A DNA stretch of 64,000 bases from Pseudomonadota bacterium (GTDB taxonomy: Bacteria > Pseudomonadota > Gammaproteobacteria > Steroidobacterales > Steroidobacteraceae). The notes beneath the pieces were generated by a model that saw only the letters and a list, made by a program, of their open reading frames with translations, was not told the DNA's origin and did not search any database. The DNA lies in contig JAFEDR010000011.1 of NCBI GenBank assembly GCA_018241525.1, forward strand, positions 1 to 64,000. Reading direction: 5' to 3'. The position numbers and the translations under genes are program-made. Below are positions 1-11,057 of this stretch, one piece after another; the first letter of the stretch is position 1, and each line of letters starts with the position of its first letter.

Positions 1-96
1 GCCCCGGCCGGTGCGACCGACCCGGCGAGCGGCGCGGCCCCGGCGGCCGTCAACACGCTGCTGCCGAAGTACCTGCCGCAGAACTGCCGCGCCTAA
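1..96 (+). CDS. C-terminal end of a type IV major pilin (partial)
   Basis: Only the last 31 codons are inside the window, read in frame 1 to a TAA at 94-96. The tail ends in a Lys-Tyr-Leu-Pro-Gln-Asn-Cys-Arg-Ala sequence. A single Cys close to the C-terminus after a KYLP-type stretch is typical of the disulfide-bonded C-terminal loop of PilA-type pilins. Location directly before pilB-pilC-pilD supports a pilin, since pilA often abuts this operon. The N-terminal methylation signal lies outside the window, so the assignment rests on the tail and the context. Confidence 0.7.
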   Translation, partial: APAGATDPASGAAPAAVNTLLPKYLPQNCRA

Positions 97-121
97 GACC
101 CCTTAGGTTGCTGCATCGAAG

Positions 122-152
122 CAAGGCCCCTCCTCGGAGGGGCCTTGTTTTT
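122..152 (+). terminator. Rho-independent terminator of the pilin gene
   Basis: A perfect 12-bp inverted repeat (122-133 with 136-147, two-base loop in the DNA palindrome) is followed by a run of five T at 148-152. It lies 26 bp after the pilin stop codon. This is the only textbook intrinsic terminator with a T-run that I see in the window. It separates the pilin transcript from pilBCD. Confidence 0.93.
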
Positions 153-223
153 GGCCCTCCCCACCTGTGAGCCCGGTCACGCGACGCGGCCGCCGGATGT
201 GGGAGGATCACCCTGATTTAACA

Positions 224-251
224 TTGCCCGCAGGGGCGACTCCGGTACTAT
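224..251 (+). promoter_or_regulatory. Candidate sigma70 promoter of pilBCD
   Basis: TTGCCC at 224-229 and TACTAT at 246-251 are separated by 16 bp, with four of six consensus matches in each box. The site lies after the pilin terminator and about 35 bp before the pilB start. It is placed by eye and no start site is known. Confidence 0.4.
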
Positions 252-291
252 CTTAGGTCCCCTTTCCGCCACGCAGATCGCGCCTAAGCCC

Positions 292-2037
<1,746 letters not shown>

Positions 2038-2066
2038 ACGCGGTCGCGGCGAGGAGCTGAGCGCAC

Positions 2067-3287
2067 ATGGCACAGGCAGCAACGGTCTCGAAGGACACCC
2101 CCTTCATCTGGGAGGGGAAAGACAAGAAGGGCAACCGCGTCACCGGCAAGTCGCTGGCCGCGAGCGAGCAGGCGCTGCGCTCCGACCTGCGCCGCCAGGG
2201 CGTGGTCGCCACGCGCGTGCGCAAGCAGCGTGCGGCGTTCCGCAGCGGCGCCAAGCCGACCTCCGAGGACATCGCGATCTTCTTCCGCCAGCTGGCGACG
2301 ATGCTGACGGCGGGCATTCCGCTGGTGCAGTCGTTCGAGATCGTCGGCACCGGGCACGAGAAGCCGTCGGTGCAGAAGCTGATCCTCGACATCAAGGCGC
2401 AGATCGAGGGCGGCGCGACGCTGCACGAGGCGCTCGCCAAGCACCCGCTCTACTTCGACGACCTCGCGGTCAACCTGGTCGAGGCCGGCGAGCAGGCCGG
2501 TGCGCTCGAGACGCTGCTCGACAAGATCGCGACCTACAAGGAAAAGACCGAGGCCATCAAGAAGAAGATCAAGAAGGCTCTTTTCTACCCGACCGCCGTG
2601 CTCGCGGTCGCGGTGATCGTGACCATCATCCTGCTCGTTTTCGTGATCCCGCAGTTCGAGAGCCTGTTCAAGGGCTTCGGTGCCGACCTGCCGGCGTTCA
2701 CGCAGATGGTCATCGAGATGTCGAAGTTCGTGCAGACGAAGGGCTGGCTGCTGGCCATCTTCGCCGGCGGCGCCGGCTACGCGTTCTTCTACTTCAAGAA
2801 GCGCTCGCGCAAGATGCGCGAGTTCCTCGACCGCGCGATCCTCAAGGCGCCGGTGGTCGGCCCCATCATCCAGAAGGCCGCTATCGCGCGCTACGCGCGC
2901 ACGCTGGCGACGACCTTCGCGGCCGGCGTGCCGCTGGTCGAGGCGCTGACCTCGGTCGCGGGCGCGACCGGCAACATCGTCTACCAGGACGCTGTGCTGC
3001 GCATGAAGGACGAGGTCTCGACCGGCCAGCGCCTGCAGCGCGCGATGGACAACACGGGCCTGTTCCCGAACATGGTCAACCAGATGATCGCGGTCGGCGA
3101 GGAGTCGGGTTCGCTCGACCAGATGGCCGGCAAGGTCGCGGACTTCTACGAGCTCGAGGTCGACGCCGCGGTCGACTCGATGTCCTCGCTGCTCGAGCCG
3201 CTGATCATGGCGATCCTCGGCGTGCTGGTCGGCGGCCTCGTGATCGCGATGTACCTGCCGATCTTCAAGCTGGGATCGGTCGTCTGA
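2067..3287 (+). CDS. pilC: PilC, type IV pilus inner-membrane platform protein
   Basis: PilC is the inner-membrane platform that couples PilB to pilin assembly. The 406-residue product has two GspF-type domains, the first around residues 70-190 and the second around 275-395. Hydrophobic segments lie near 170-195, 230-245 and 375-400. The N-terminal PilC signature (FIWEGKDKKGN) is present. A GAGGAG-like ribosome-binding site lies upstream of the ATG at 2067. It sits between pilB and pilD and is almost certainly co-transcribed with both. Confidence 0.96.
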   Translation: MAQAATVSKDTPFIWEGKDKKGNRVTGKSLAASEQALRSDLRRQGVVATRVRKQRAAFRSGAKPTSEDIAIFFRQLATMLTAGIPLVQSFEIVGTGHEKPSVQKLILDIKAQIEGGATLHEALAKHPLYFDDLAVNLVEAGEQAGALETLLDKIATYKEKTEAIKKKIKKALFYPTAVLAVAVIVTIILLVFVIPQFESLFKGFGADLPAFTQMVIEMSKFVQTKGWLLAIFAGGAGYAFFYFKKRSRKMREFLDRAILKAPVVGPIIQKAAIARYARTLATTFAAGVPLVEALTSVAGATGNIVYQDAVLRMKDEVSTGQRLQRAMDNTGLFPNMVNQMIAVGEESGSLDQMAGKVADFYELEVDAAVDSMSSLLEPLIMAILGVLVGGLVIAMYLPIFKLGSVV

Positions 3288-3327
3288 CGGCGCGCGCCGG
3301 CCGGCCGATGCCCGCGGGCGGCGCCTG

Positions 3328-4209
3328 ATGCTCGGCGAGCTGCTGCGCGCCGAGCCCGCGGCGTTCGTCGCGCTCGCCGGCGTCCTCGGGCTGATGATCG
3401 GCAGCTTCCTGAACGTCGTGATCCACCGCCTGCCGAAGATGCTGGAGGCGGAATGGCGCGCCGACTGCGCGGCGCTCGATGCCGCCGCGCCGCCGCCGGC
3501 GCCGCTGCGCTACAACCTGGTCGTGCCGCGCTCGGCCTGCCCGTCCTGCGGTGCGCCGATCACGGCGCTGCAGAACATCCCGGTGCTGAGCTGGCTCGCG
3601 CTGCGCGGCCGCTGCGCGGCCTGCGCGGCACCCATCTCGGTGCGCTACCCGCTGGTCGAGCTCGTGACCGGTGCCCTGTCCGCCGCGGTTGCCTGGCGCT
3701 TCGGCTTCGGCTGGGACGCCGGCCTCGCGCTCGTCTTCACCTGGACGCTGATCGCACTGACCGGCATCGACCTCGACACGCAGCTCCTGCCCGACAGCCT
3801 GACGCTGCCGCTGCTCTGGCTCGGCCTGCTCGCCGCGGCGCTGCTCGGGCGCGGCGCGGCGCCGGTGCCGGTCGACCTCACGAGCGCGGTGCTCGGCGCA
3901 GCGGCCGGCTACCTGAGCCTGTGGGGCGTCTACCACGCCTTCCGCCTCGCCACCGGCAAGGAAGGCATGGGCTACGGCGACTTCAAGCTCTTCGCCGCGC
4001 TCGGCGCCTGGCTGGGCTGGCAGATGCTGCTGCCGGTCATCCTGTTCGCGGCCGGCAGTGGCGCGGTTCTCGGCGTGCTGCTGATCGTCCTGCGCCGCCA
4101 CGCGCGCGAAGTGCCGATCCCGTTCGGGCCGTACCTCGCGATCGCCGGCTGGATCGTCATGATGGGATCGCACCAGCTGGTCGCCCCGTGGTGGCAGTTC
4201 GCGCGCTGA
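3328..4209 (+). CDS. pilD: PilD, prepilin peptidase / N-methyltransferase
   Basis: This bifunctional membrane aspartic protease cleaves type IV prepilin leaders and methylates the new N-terminus. The 293-residue protein has the N-terminal domain with two CxxC pairs (C71/C74 and C96/C99) needed for the methyltransferase/zinc region. The peptidase aspartates lie in GIDLD (D148/D150) and in the GYGDFK motif (D218). Several hydrophobic segments fill the C-terminal half. An earlier ATG at 3307 runs into a stop after six codons, so 3328 is the start. coaE begins 7 bp after the stop, the pilD-coaE order seen in many gammaproteobacteria. Confidence 0.96.
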   Translation: MLGELLRAEPAAFVALAGVLGLMIGSFLNVVIHRLPKMLEAEWRADCAALDAAAPPPAPLRYNLVVPRSACPSCGAPITALQNIPVLSWLALRGRCAACAAPISVRYPLVELVTGALSAAVAWRFGFGWDAGLALVFTWTLIALTGIDLDTQLLPDSLTLPLLWLGLLAAALLGRGAAPVPVDLTSAVLGAAAGYLSLWGVYHAFRLATGKEGMGYGDFKLFAALGAWLGWQMLLPVILFAAGSGAVLGVLLIVLRRHAREVPIPFGPYLAIAGWIVMMGSHQLVAPWWQFAR

Positions 4210-4216
4210 GCCGCCG

Positions 4217-4828
4217 ATGAACGCACCCTTGCGCATCGGGCTGACGGGCGGCATCGCGAGCGGCAAGACCGCGGTCGCCGCCGCGTTCGCACGCCGCGGC
4301 GTGCCGGTGATCGACACCGACCAGCTGGCCCGCGAGGTCGTCGAGCCCGGCCGGCCGGCGCTCGCGGCCGTGGTGGCTGCCTTCGGCGCGGGCGTGCTCG
4401 GCGCGGACGGCCGGCTCGACCGGCGCCAGCTGCGGGCGATCGTGTTCGCCGACGCCGCGCGGCGCCGCGAGCTCGAGGCGATCCTGCACCCGGCGATCCG
4501 CGCCGCGATGGCCGAGGCGGTCGCCGGCCTGCGCGCGCCTTATGTCGTGCTCGCGATCCCGCTGCTGGTCGAGACCGGCGGGCGCGACCCGGTCGACCGG
4601 GTCCTGGTCGTCGACTGCCCGCCGGAGCTGCAGGTGGCGCGGCTGATGGCCCGCGACGGCGAGACCGTCGATGCCGCACGGGCGATCCTCGCGGCACAGG
4701 CGAGCCGCGAGGCGCGCCTCGCGGCGGCCGACGACGTGATCGACAACCACGGCACGCTCGAGGCACTCGAGGCGGCGGTCGCGCAGCTGCACGAGCGCTA
4801 CCTCGCCCTCGCCGCCGCTCGTCGGTGA
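4217..4828 (+). CDS. coaE: Dephospho-CoA kinase
   Basis: CoaE catalyses the last step of coenzyme A synthesis, phosphorylating the 3'-hydroxyl of dephospho-CoA with ATP. The protein has 203 residues, which is normal. The P-loop GGIASGKT (residues 11-18) and the following DTDQLAREVVEPG segment are diagnostic. It is in the conserved pilD-coaE-zapD-yacG string, 7 bp after pilD, and probably belongs to the same transcript. Confidence 0.96.
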   Translation: MNAPLRIGLTGGIASGKTAVAAAFARRGVPVIDTDQLAREVVEPGRPALAAVVAAFGAGVLGADGRLDRRQLRAIVFADAARRRELEAILHPAIRAAMAEAVAGLRAPYVVLAIPLLVETGGRDPVDRVLVVDCPPELQVARLMARDGETVDAARAILAAQASREARLAAADDVIDNHGTLEALEAAVAQLHERYLALAAARR

Positions 4829-4909
4829 ACGGCCGCTGAACGGCGACCGGGGCGGCGGGCGGCCGCGGACGGGTTGTCGGGGTCCGGGCGGGACGCGCAG
4901 AATAGCCGG

Positions 4910-5716
4910 ATGCAGCCGATGGCCCCGGTCGAGCCTGACGCCCTCGCGGCCCGCCGCACGGTCGTCTTCGAGCAGCCGCTCAACGAGCGCATGCGCACGT
5001 TCCTGCGGCTCGAGTTCCTGTACCAGCAGGCGGTCTACCACAACCAGACCGCGAACGCCTGGTCGAGCCGCGCGGCGGTTGCGAGCCTGCTCGAGATCCT
5101 CGCGATCACCGCGCGCGGCGACCCGCGCAGCGACGTGCTCAAGGACCTCGAGCGCCAGATGGCGCAGCTGCGCGACTTCCAGAACCGGCCGGGCGTCGAT
5201 GCCGGCCGCCTGCGCGCGGTGATCGCGCGGCTGACGCAGCGGCGCGACGAACTCGGCGCGACCTCGAGCAATGCGGTCGCACGGCTGCGGGACAGCGAGT
5301 TCCTCGCCGCGATCAAGCACCGCAGCGCGATCCCCGGCGGCACCTGCGAGTTCGACCTGCCGGACTACTACCACTGGCTGAACCTGGCCGCCGAAACCCG
5401 CCAGGCCGACTTCGCCAACTGGATCGCGCTGCTGCGGCCGCTGTGCGAGAGCGTCTCCGACCTGCTGTGGGTGACCCGCGAGAACGCGCGGCCGCAGCGC
5501 CAGGTCGCCACCGGTGGCAGCTACCAGATCGCGTTCGACCGCGACGTGCCGATCCAGCTGCTGCGCATCTCGCTGCCGGGCGACAGCGACCTGTTCCCCG
5601 AGATCAGCGGCAGCCACCATCGCTGCGCGATCCGCTTCCTGTCCTGGGTCGACGCCGACAACCGGCCGCTGCAGGCGCCGGTCGACGTGCCGTTCGTCCT
5701 GACCTGCTGCACCTGA
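4910..5716 (+). CDS. zapD: Cell division protein ZapD
   Basis: ZapD (YacF) binds the FtsZ C-terminal tail and bundles protofilaments at the Z-ring. The product has 268 residues from the ATG at 4910. It carries the family opening [20 protein letters not shown] (about residues 16-35) and ends in the expected beta-rich domain. A longer reading with a TTG start at 4874 lacks family support; an ATG at 4919 is also possible. It lies between coaE and yacG, the canonical position. Confidence 0.93.
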   Translation: MQPMAPVEPDALAARRTVVFEQPLNERMRTFLRLEFLYQQAVYHNQTANAWSSRAAVASLLEILAITARGDPRSDVLKDLERQMAQLRDFQNRPGVDAGRLRAVIARLTQRRDELGATSSNAVARLRDSEFLAAIKHRSAIPGGTCEFDLPDYYHWLNLAAETRQADFANWIALLRPLCESVSDLLWVTRENARPQRQVATGGSYQIAFDRDVPIQLLRISLPGDSDLFPEISGSHHRCAIRFLSWVDADNRPLQAPVDVPFVLTCCT

Positions 5717-5727
5717 ACGGCGCCAGC

Positions 5728-5922
5728 GTGCCGAGCGCCCAGGCGAAGTGCCCGGCCTGCGGACGACGCTACCGGCCCGATCCGGCCAGCGCCTACCGGC
5801 CGTTCTGCAGCGAACGCTGCCAGCTCATCGATCTCGGCGGCTGGCTGAGCGAACGGCACGCGATCCCGGGCGAGGCGGCCGAGGTGCCGACGGCCGCGAA
5901 GCCCGGCGACGAGGACCCGTGA
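5728..5922 (+). CDS. yacG: DNA gyrase inhibitor YacG
   Basis: YacG is a small zinc protein that binds GyrB and inhibits gyrase. The 64-residue product starts with GTG at 5728, 11 bp after zapD. Its four zinc ligands are C8 and C11 in CPAC and C27 and C31 in CSERC. The conserved C-terminal LIDLGGWL segment follows. The reading frame is open further upstream, but that part overlaps zapD and is not coding. The stop overlaps the next GTG start by four bases. Confidence 0.93.
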   Translation: MPSAQAKCPACGRRYRPDPASAYRPFCSERCQLIDLGGWLSERHAIPGEAAEVPTAAKPGDEDP

Positions 5923-6527
5923 AGCTGTACACGAACCGCTACGCGCCGAGCCCGCGCCGCGTGCGCATGTACGCCGCGGAGAAGGGCATCGCGCTCGAGC
6001 TCGTCGAGGTCGACATCGCCGCCGGCGAGACGCGCGCGCCCGACTACCTGGCGGTCAATCCGTTCGGCGAGGTGCCGACGCTCGAGCGCGACGACGGTTC
6101 GCGCCTGACCGAGTCGCTCGCCATCTGCCGCTGGCTCGAGGAGCGCACGCCGGAACCGAACCTGTTCGGTCGCGACGCGGCCGAGCGCGCCGAGGTCAAT
6201 CGCTGGATCGACCGGCTGATGTTCCGGCTGTACGTGCCGACCACGCACGTGTTCCGGCACACGCACCCGTTCTGGGCGACGCGACTGACGCAGGTGCCCC
6301 TGTGGGGCGAGCTCGAGCGCGCGGCGGTGCTCGCCGAGTACGACGCGCTCGATCGCTGGCTCACGGGCCGCGAGTACCTCGCCGCCGGGCGGCTGACGAT
6401 GGCCGACATCGTGGCCTTCGTCGCGATCGACTTCGGCAAACCGTCGGGCCTGCGCGTCGACGCGACGCGCCCGGCGCTCGCGCGCTGGTATGAGGCACTG
6501 AAGGCGCGGCCGAGCGCGCGCGCCTGA
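5919..6527 (+). CDS. Glutathione S-transferase family protein
   Basis: The 202-residue protein has a GST fold. The N-terminal thioredoxin-like domain (residues 1-80) contains the cis-proline motif NPFGEVPTL and the ESLAIC glutathione-contact motif. An all-helical C-terminal domain follows. The start is a GTG overlapping the yacG stop (GTGA), implying translational coupling. It differs from SspA at its N-terminus, which lacks the SspA-type opening, so I do not call it sspA although sspA is missing from its usual place near 41090. The substrate is unknown. Confidence 0.85.
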   Translation: MKLYTNRYAPSPRRVRMYAAEKGIALELVEVDIAAGETRAPDYLAVNPFGEVPTLERDDGSRLTESLAICRWLEERTPEPNLFGRDAAERAEVNRWIDRLMFRLYVPTTHVFRHTHPFWATRLTQVPLWGELERAAVLAEYDALDRWLTGREYLAAGRLTMADIVAFVAIDFGKPSGLRVDATRPALARWYEALKARPSARA

Positions 6528-6560
6528 GCCGTGCCCGGCCGGGGTCGCGCCGCGCCCCTC

Positions 6561-6569
6561 TGCTAGAAT
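6561..6569 (+). promoter_or_regulatory. Candidate extended -10 promoter for the prolyl oligopeptidase gene
   Basis: TGCTAGAAT matches an extended -10 element (TGn followed by TAGAAT, five of six consensus bases). It lies 28 bp before the ATG at 6597. No -35 box is visible. The 14-base string at 6562-6575 recurs exactly at 48769-48782 in front of lptA. Confidence 0.45.
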
Positions 6570-6596
6570 CCGCGGCCCAGTCGGAGTCGATGCGAC

Positions 6597-8831
6597 ATGC
6601 CTGACCCGGTCCGTCCGGCGGCCGGCCGCGGCGGCACCCGGCCGCTGGCCGCCTCGCTCCTCGTGCTGCTGCTCGCCGCCTGCGCGGGCACGCCGCCGCG
6701 CCCCGCCGCGCCACCGGCCGCGGCTGCCGGCGCGCGACCGGTCGCGGCCTACCCGCCCGCGCGGCGCGGCGCGGAACGCGACGAGTACCACGGCGTGTCG
6801 GTCGAGGATCCGTACCGCTGGCTCGAGTCGCCCGACGACCCGGCGGTCGGCGCCTGGATCGAGGCCGAGAATGCGCTCTCCGGCCCGTACCTCGAGCACC
6901 TGCCGACGCGTGCCGCCTGGCACGAGCGCCTCGCGGCGCGCTGGCGCTACGAGCGCTGGGGCGGCGCACTCGCCGGCAGCGGCGGCTTCGTCGCGCCCCG
7001 CCTCCGCGGCGGCCGGCTCTTCTACCTGTACAACGACGGCACGCAGGACCACGCGGTGCTGATGGTGGCGGCCGCCGACGGCAGCGACGCGCGCGTGCTG
7101 CTCGATCCAAACGCACTCGCCGCGGACCGTACGCTCGCGCTCGCGGACTTCGCGGTCGCGCCGGACGGCCGGCACCTCGCCTACGCGGTCGCGGACGGCG
7201 GCAGCGACTGGAAGACCGTGCGGGTACGCGCGGTCGACAGCGGCAGCGACCTGCCGGAGGAGCTCGGCCTCGTGAAGTTCACGCCGCTCGCCTGGACGCG
7301 TGACGGCCGCGGCTTCTACTACTCGCGCTATCCGGCGCTCGCCGACGGGCGCGGCGACGACACGCTGCAGGTCAGCCTCTGGTATCACGCGCTCGGCACG
7401 CCGCAGAGCTCGGACCGGTTCGTGTACGCGATCAGCGACCACGCCACGCGCAACCCCTACCCGATCGTCAGCGACGACGGCCGCTGGCTCGTGATCGAGG
7501 TGCGTGACGGCTTCACCGCCAATGGCGTGTACCTGCTCGACCTCGCGCAGCCGGACGCCGACGCGCGCCGCGTGCTCGATGCCTGGGACGGTCGCTACGA
7601 GTACCTCGGCAACCGCGGTCGCGAGTTCTACTTCCGCACCACCGCCGGCGCGCCGCGCGGCCGGATCGTCGCGCTCGACCCCGAGCAGCCTGCGCCTGCG
7701 CACTGGCGGACGCTGGTCGCCGAGGCTGCCGAGCCGATCGACGCGGCGGCCTATACCGGCGGGCACTTCGTCGTCAGCTACCTGCGCGACGCGCATTCGG
7801 TGCTGCGGATCTTCGACGGCGACGACGGCCGCGGCGAGGAGCTCGAGCTGCCGGGCGTCGGCCAGCTGGCGGGACTCGCCGCCCGCGCCGACGACGAGGC
7901 GCTCTACCTCGCGTACACCGACTTCCTGACCCCGCACGCGATCTACCGGCTCGACGCGCCAGGCCACCGCCTCGAGCTCTTCCGCCGGCCGGGCGCGGCG
8001 CTCGATCCGGCGACCTACGTCACCGAGCAGGTCTGGGTCGCCTCGCGGGATGGCACGCGCCTGCCGATGTACCTCGTCCACCGTCGCGACGTGCCGCGCG
8101 ACGGGCGGCGCGCGACGCTGCTGACCGGCTACGGCGGCTTCGGCGTGCCGCAGCTGCCGGCGTTCAGCGCGCCGGTCGCGGCCTGGCTCGAGGCCGGTGG
8201 CGTCTACGCGCTCGCGAGCCTGCGCGGCGGCGGCGAGTACGGCGAGGCCTGGCACGCGGCCGGTACCCGGACGCGCAAGCAGGCGGTCTTCGACGACTTC
8301 ATCGCCGCGGCCGAGTGGCTCGCCGCGAACAAGGTGACCTCGCGCGCCCATCTCGGCATCCGCGGCCGCAGCAACGGCGGGCTGCTGGTGGCCGCAGCGC
8401 TGCTGCAGCGGCCGGAGCTCTTCGGCGCGGCGCTGCCGGCGGTCGGCGTGCTCGACATGCTCCGCTACCCGACGGCGAGCGCGAACGCGCGGCAGTGGTC
8501 GAGCGACTACGGGCTCGCCGACGACCCGGAGGAGTTCCGCGCGCTGCTCGCGTACTCGCCGGTGCACAACGTGCGGACGGGCGTGTGCCTGCCGCCGACC
8601 CTGGTGACGACGGCGGCGCGCGACGACCGCGTCGCGCCCTGGCACAGCTACAAGTTCGCGGCGGCGCTGCAGGCGGCGGAGCCGTCCGGCTGCCCGAGCC
8701 CGCTGCTGCTGCGGGTCGCGGGCCGGTCCGGACACGGCGCCGACCGTCCGGTGTGGATGCAGATCGACGACTACGCCGCGGAGTGGGCCTTCCTGGCCGC
8801 GCACCTCGGCCTGCCCGTGAGCCCGCCATGA
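6597..8831 (+). CDS. Prolyl oligopeptidase family lipoprotein (peptidase S9)
   Basis: The 744-residue protein looks like a secreted serine peptidase that cleaves short proline-containing peptides. A lipoprotein signal with lipobox LAAC puts the lipidated cysteine at residue 29. A seven-bladed beta-propeller region (about 60-450) is followed by an alpha/beta-hydrolase domain. The likely triad is S592 in GRSNGG, D676 or D677 in ARDDRV and H713 in SGHG. A GGAG ribosome-binding site lies 10 bp before the ATG. Its stop overlaps the next gene start (ATGA), so the peptidase and the regulator are translationally coupled. Lipid anchoring points to a periplasm-facing location. Confidence 0.93.
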   Translation: MPDPVRPAAGRGGTRPLAASLLVLLLAACAGTPPRPAAPPAAAAGARPVAAYPPARRGAERDEYHGVSVEDPYRWLESPDDPAVGAWIEAENALSGPYLEHLPTRAAWHERLAARWRYERWGGALAGSGGFVAPRLRGGRLFYLYNDGTQDHAVLMVAAADGSDARVLLDPNALAADRTLALADFAVAPDGRHLAYAVADGGSDWKTVRVRAVDSGSDLPEELGLVKFTPLAWTRDGRGFYYSRYPALADGRGDDTLQVSLWYHALGTPQSSDRFVYAISDHATRNPYPIVSDDGRWLVIEVRDGFTANGVYLLDLAQPDADARRVLDAWDGRYEYLGNRGREFYFRTTAGAPRGRIVALDPEQPAPAHWRTLVAEAAEPIDAAAYTGGHFVVSYLRDAHSVLRIFDGDDGRGEELELPGVGQLAGLAARADDEALYLAYTDFLTPHAIYRLDAPGHRLELFRRPGAALDPATYVTEQVWVASRDGTRLPMYLVHRRDVPRDGRRATLLTGYGGFGVPQLPAFSAPVAAWLEAGGVYALASLRGGGEYGEAWHAAGTRTRKQAVFDDFIAAAEWLAANKVTSRAHLGIRGRSNGGLLVAAALLQRPELFGAALPAVGVLDMLRYPTASANARQWSSDYGLADDPEEFRALLAYSPVHNVRTGVCLPPTLVTTAARDDRVAPWHSYKFAAALQAAEPSGCPSPLLLRVAGRSGHGADRPVWMQIDDYAAEWAFLAAHLGLPVSPP

Positions 8832-11038
8832 AGCCACCGACCTTCCTCGACCTCGGGCGGCGCAAGCAGTTCGGCCGACCCGTTCGCAAGCCGCTCGGCC
8901 CGCTGCCGCCACCGCCGGACCCGGCCGGCGTGCCCGACTTCGAGCTCGCGACCTGGCGCGTGCGGCCGTCGCTCGCGCGCATGACGCGTGCCGACCGCAT
9001 CCTCGCGCTCGACGCGCAGACGCTCGCGGTGCTGCTGATCCTGGCGGAGCGCCCGCCCGGCGGCGTGAACCGCGACGAGCTGATGGCGCGCGTGCTCGGG
9101 CCGGGCGAGGACCAGGACAAGCGCGACAAGCTGCGCCGCAGCCTCAGCTTCCTGCGCCGGGCGTTCTCCGAGGACGGCTCGGTGCGCATCGTCAATGCCC
9201 CCGGCGACAGCTTCGTGCTCGAGGTCGGTCCGCCGCAGGCCGACCGCGGGCTGCGGCCGGCCGGCCCCGACGTGCTGCTCGACAACCCGCCGGCGATCGG
9301 CAACTGGCTGCGGCGCGGCAAGCGCCGCGGGCTCGCGATCGGCGTGGCGACGGTGGTCGTGTTCGGCATCACGATCGCGCTGGTCTGGATCAGCAACCGC
9401 GGCCAGGTGGTGCTCTCCGGGCGCGTGGCCGCGGTCGCGCCGTTCGCCACCGAGCCGGGCGCGAAGCGCAGCCCGAGCTTCTCGCCCGACGGCCGCCAGC
9501 TGGTCTACAGCTGGCGCCAGCCGGACGGCACGCAGAAGCTCTACCTGCGCGCGCTGCCGGCCGGCGCGCCGCGGCCGCTGACCACCGGCGGCGGCGACGA
9601 TGCCTATCCGGCCTGGTCGCCGAAGGGCGACCTGATCGCGTTCCAGCGCCGCAGCGAGACCACCTGCGCGGTGCTCGCGATCCCGCCGGCCGGCGGCGAG
9701 ATGCGCCTGCTCGGCGACTGCGACTTCGGCGGCGGCGGGCCGATGACCTGGACCCGCGACGGCGCGGCGCTCATCTACACGCACCGCACCGCCTGGAACC
9801 TGGCGACGCAGATCGTCTCGGTCAGCGTCGCGGACCTCAGGATGATCGGCGTGACCAACCCGACCGTCGGCATGCCGGGCGACTCGCAGCCGACGCTCGC
9901 CACCACGGGCCGCCGGCTCGCGATCGAGCGGACCCGCGCGCCGGGCGCGGCGGACCTGATGCTGCTCGAGCTCGGTGGCGTCGCGCCGGAGCGCCTGACG
10001 CGCGACGGCGTGCCGACCGCCGGCATGGTGTGGGAGCCGGGCGGCTTCCGGCTGATCGTCGCCTCGCCGCGGGGCGGGCGCGATGCGCTGTGGCGCTCGC
10101 GCGTGAACGGCTCGGCGCCGGAGCTGCTGCTGGCCGGTCCCGATCCGCTGCGGGCGCCGGCGCTGACCGGCGACGGTCGCACGCTCGCCTTCGAGCGCTG
10201 GCACCTCGTGACGCGCCTGGCGCGCCTGCCGCTCGCCGGCGCCGACGAGGCGCCGCCGTGGCGCGAGGGCGGCGCCTTCGAGCGCGGCCTGCGCTTCTCG
10301 CCCGACGGCCGGCAGGCGGTGTTCGTCTCCAACCGCGGCGGCCGGGAGGCGCTGTGGCTCGCACCCACGGCGGGGGGCGAGCCGACGGCGCTCACGCAGG
10401 GCCACTACGACTACCTCGAGACGCCGCGCTGGTCGCCGGACGGGCGCTTCGTGGCATTCACCGCCGCGATCGACCAGCGCCTCGACGTCTGGGTCGTCGA
10501 CGTCGGCACGCGTGAGGAGCGTCGCGCCACCGACGACGGCGCGAGCCGCGCGCCCTCCTTCTCGCGCGACGGCCGCTTCCTGTACGTCGGCTCGGCGCGC
10601 GGCCGCGGCTGGCAGATCTGGCGCCGGCCCTGGCCCGCCGAGGGCAGCGCCGTGCAGGTCACGACCGAGGGCGGGCTGGCGGCGCTCGAGTCGGCGAGCG
10701 GCAGCGTCCTCTACTACGTGCGCGCCGACCGCCGTGGCCTGTGGCAGCGCGACCGCGAGCCGGGCGGCGACGAGGTGCTGATCTCGCCCGAGGTCTCGCC
10801 GATCGACTACCGCAACTGGGACGTCGTCGGCGAGGCGATCTGGTTCCCGGTGCGCCCGGTCGAGGGTGTGCCGCTGCTCGCGCGCTTCTCGCTGCTCGAT
10901 GCGCGCCTGACGCGCTTCGGGCCGCTGCCCGACCTGCTGCCCGACTCCGGGCTAACGCTGGCGCCCGACGGCCGGGCCGCGATCGCGGCGGCCGCGCTGC
11001 CCGCCGAGGTCGACCTCGAGCTCGCGACGCTCGAGTGA
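8828..11038 (+). CDS. Membrane-anchored winged-helix regulator with TolB-like beta-propeller (CadC/ToxR-type)
   Basis: The 736-residue protein has three parts. Residues about 40-140 resemble an OmpR/CadC-type winged-helix domain, ending in a DKLRRSLSFLRRAF recognition-helix-like stretch and a C-terminal hairpin. A single transmembrane helix lies near 167-190. The rest is a periplasmic propeller with repeated SPDGR/WSPDG/FSRDG units typical of TolB/PD40 repeats. By analogy with CadC and ToxR, the propeller may sense a ligand and the cytoplasmic domain bind DNA; this is inference. It shares an ATGA overlap with the upstream S9 lipoprotein peptidase, so peptide sensing or control of the peptidase is plausible. 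The target genes are unknown. Confidence 0.82.
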   Translation: MKPPTFLDLGRRKQFGRPVRKPLGPLPPPPDPAGVPDFELATWRVRPSLARMTRADRILALDAQTLAVLLILAERPPGGVNRDELMARVLGPGEDQDKRDKLRRSLSFLRRAFSEDGSVRIVNAPGDSFVLEVGPPQADRGLRPAGPDVLLDNPPAIGNWLRRGKRRGLAIGVATVVVFGITIALVWISNRGQVVLSGRVAAVAPFATEPGAKRSPSFSPDGRQLVYSWRQPDGTQKLYLRALPAGAPRPLTTGGGDDAYPAWSPKGDLIAFQRRSETTCAVLAIPPAGGEMRLLGDCDFGGGGPMTWTRDGAALIYTHRTAWNLATQIVSVSVADLRMIGVTNPTVGMPGDSQPTLATTGRRLAIERTRAPGAADLMLLELGGVAPERLTRDGVPTAGMVWEPGGFRLIVASPRGGRDALWRSRVNGSAPELLLAGPDPLRAPALTGDGRTLAFERWHLVTRLARLPLAGADEAPPWREGGAFERGLRFSPDGRQAVFVSNRGGREALWLAPTAGGEPTALTQGHYDYLETPRWSPDGRFVAFTAAIDQRLDVWVVDVGTREERRATDDGASRAPSFSRDGRFLYVGSARGRGWQIWRRPWPAEGSAVQVTTEGGLAALESASGSVLYYVRADRRGLWQRDREPGGDEVLISPEVSPIDYRNWDVVGEAIWFPVRPVEGVPLLARFSLLDARLTRFGPLPDLLPDSGLTLAPDGRAAIAAAALPAEVDLELATLE

Positions 11039-11057
11039 TGCCGGGCGGCGCGCACGC

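Noticed and set aside
4874..4909. Longer ZapD starting with TTG at 4874.
   Set aside because: The extra residues are unlike the family, and ATG 4910 lies near the conserved start.
5919..6527. The GST-fold protein as a relocated SspA.
   Set aside because: Its N-terminus lacks the SspA-type opening, and the cis-Pro region looks like an ordinary glutathione S-transferase. The link to the missing sspA is only coincidental.
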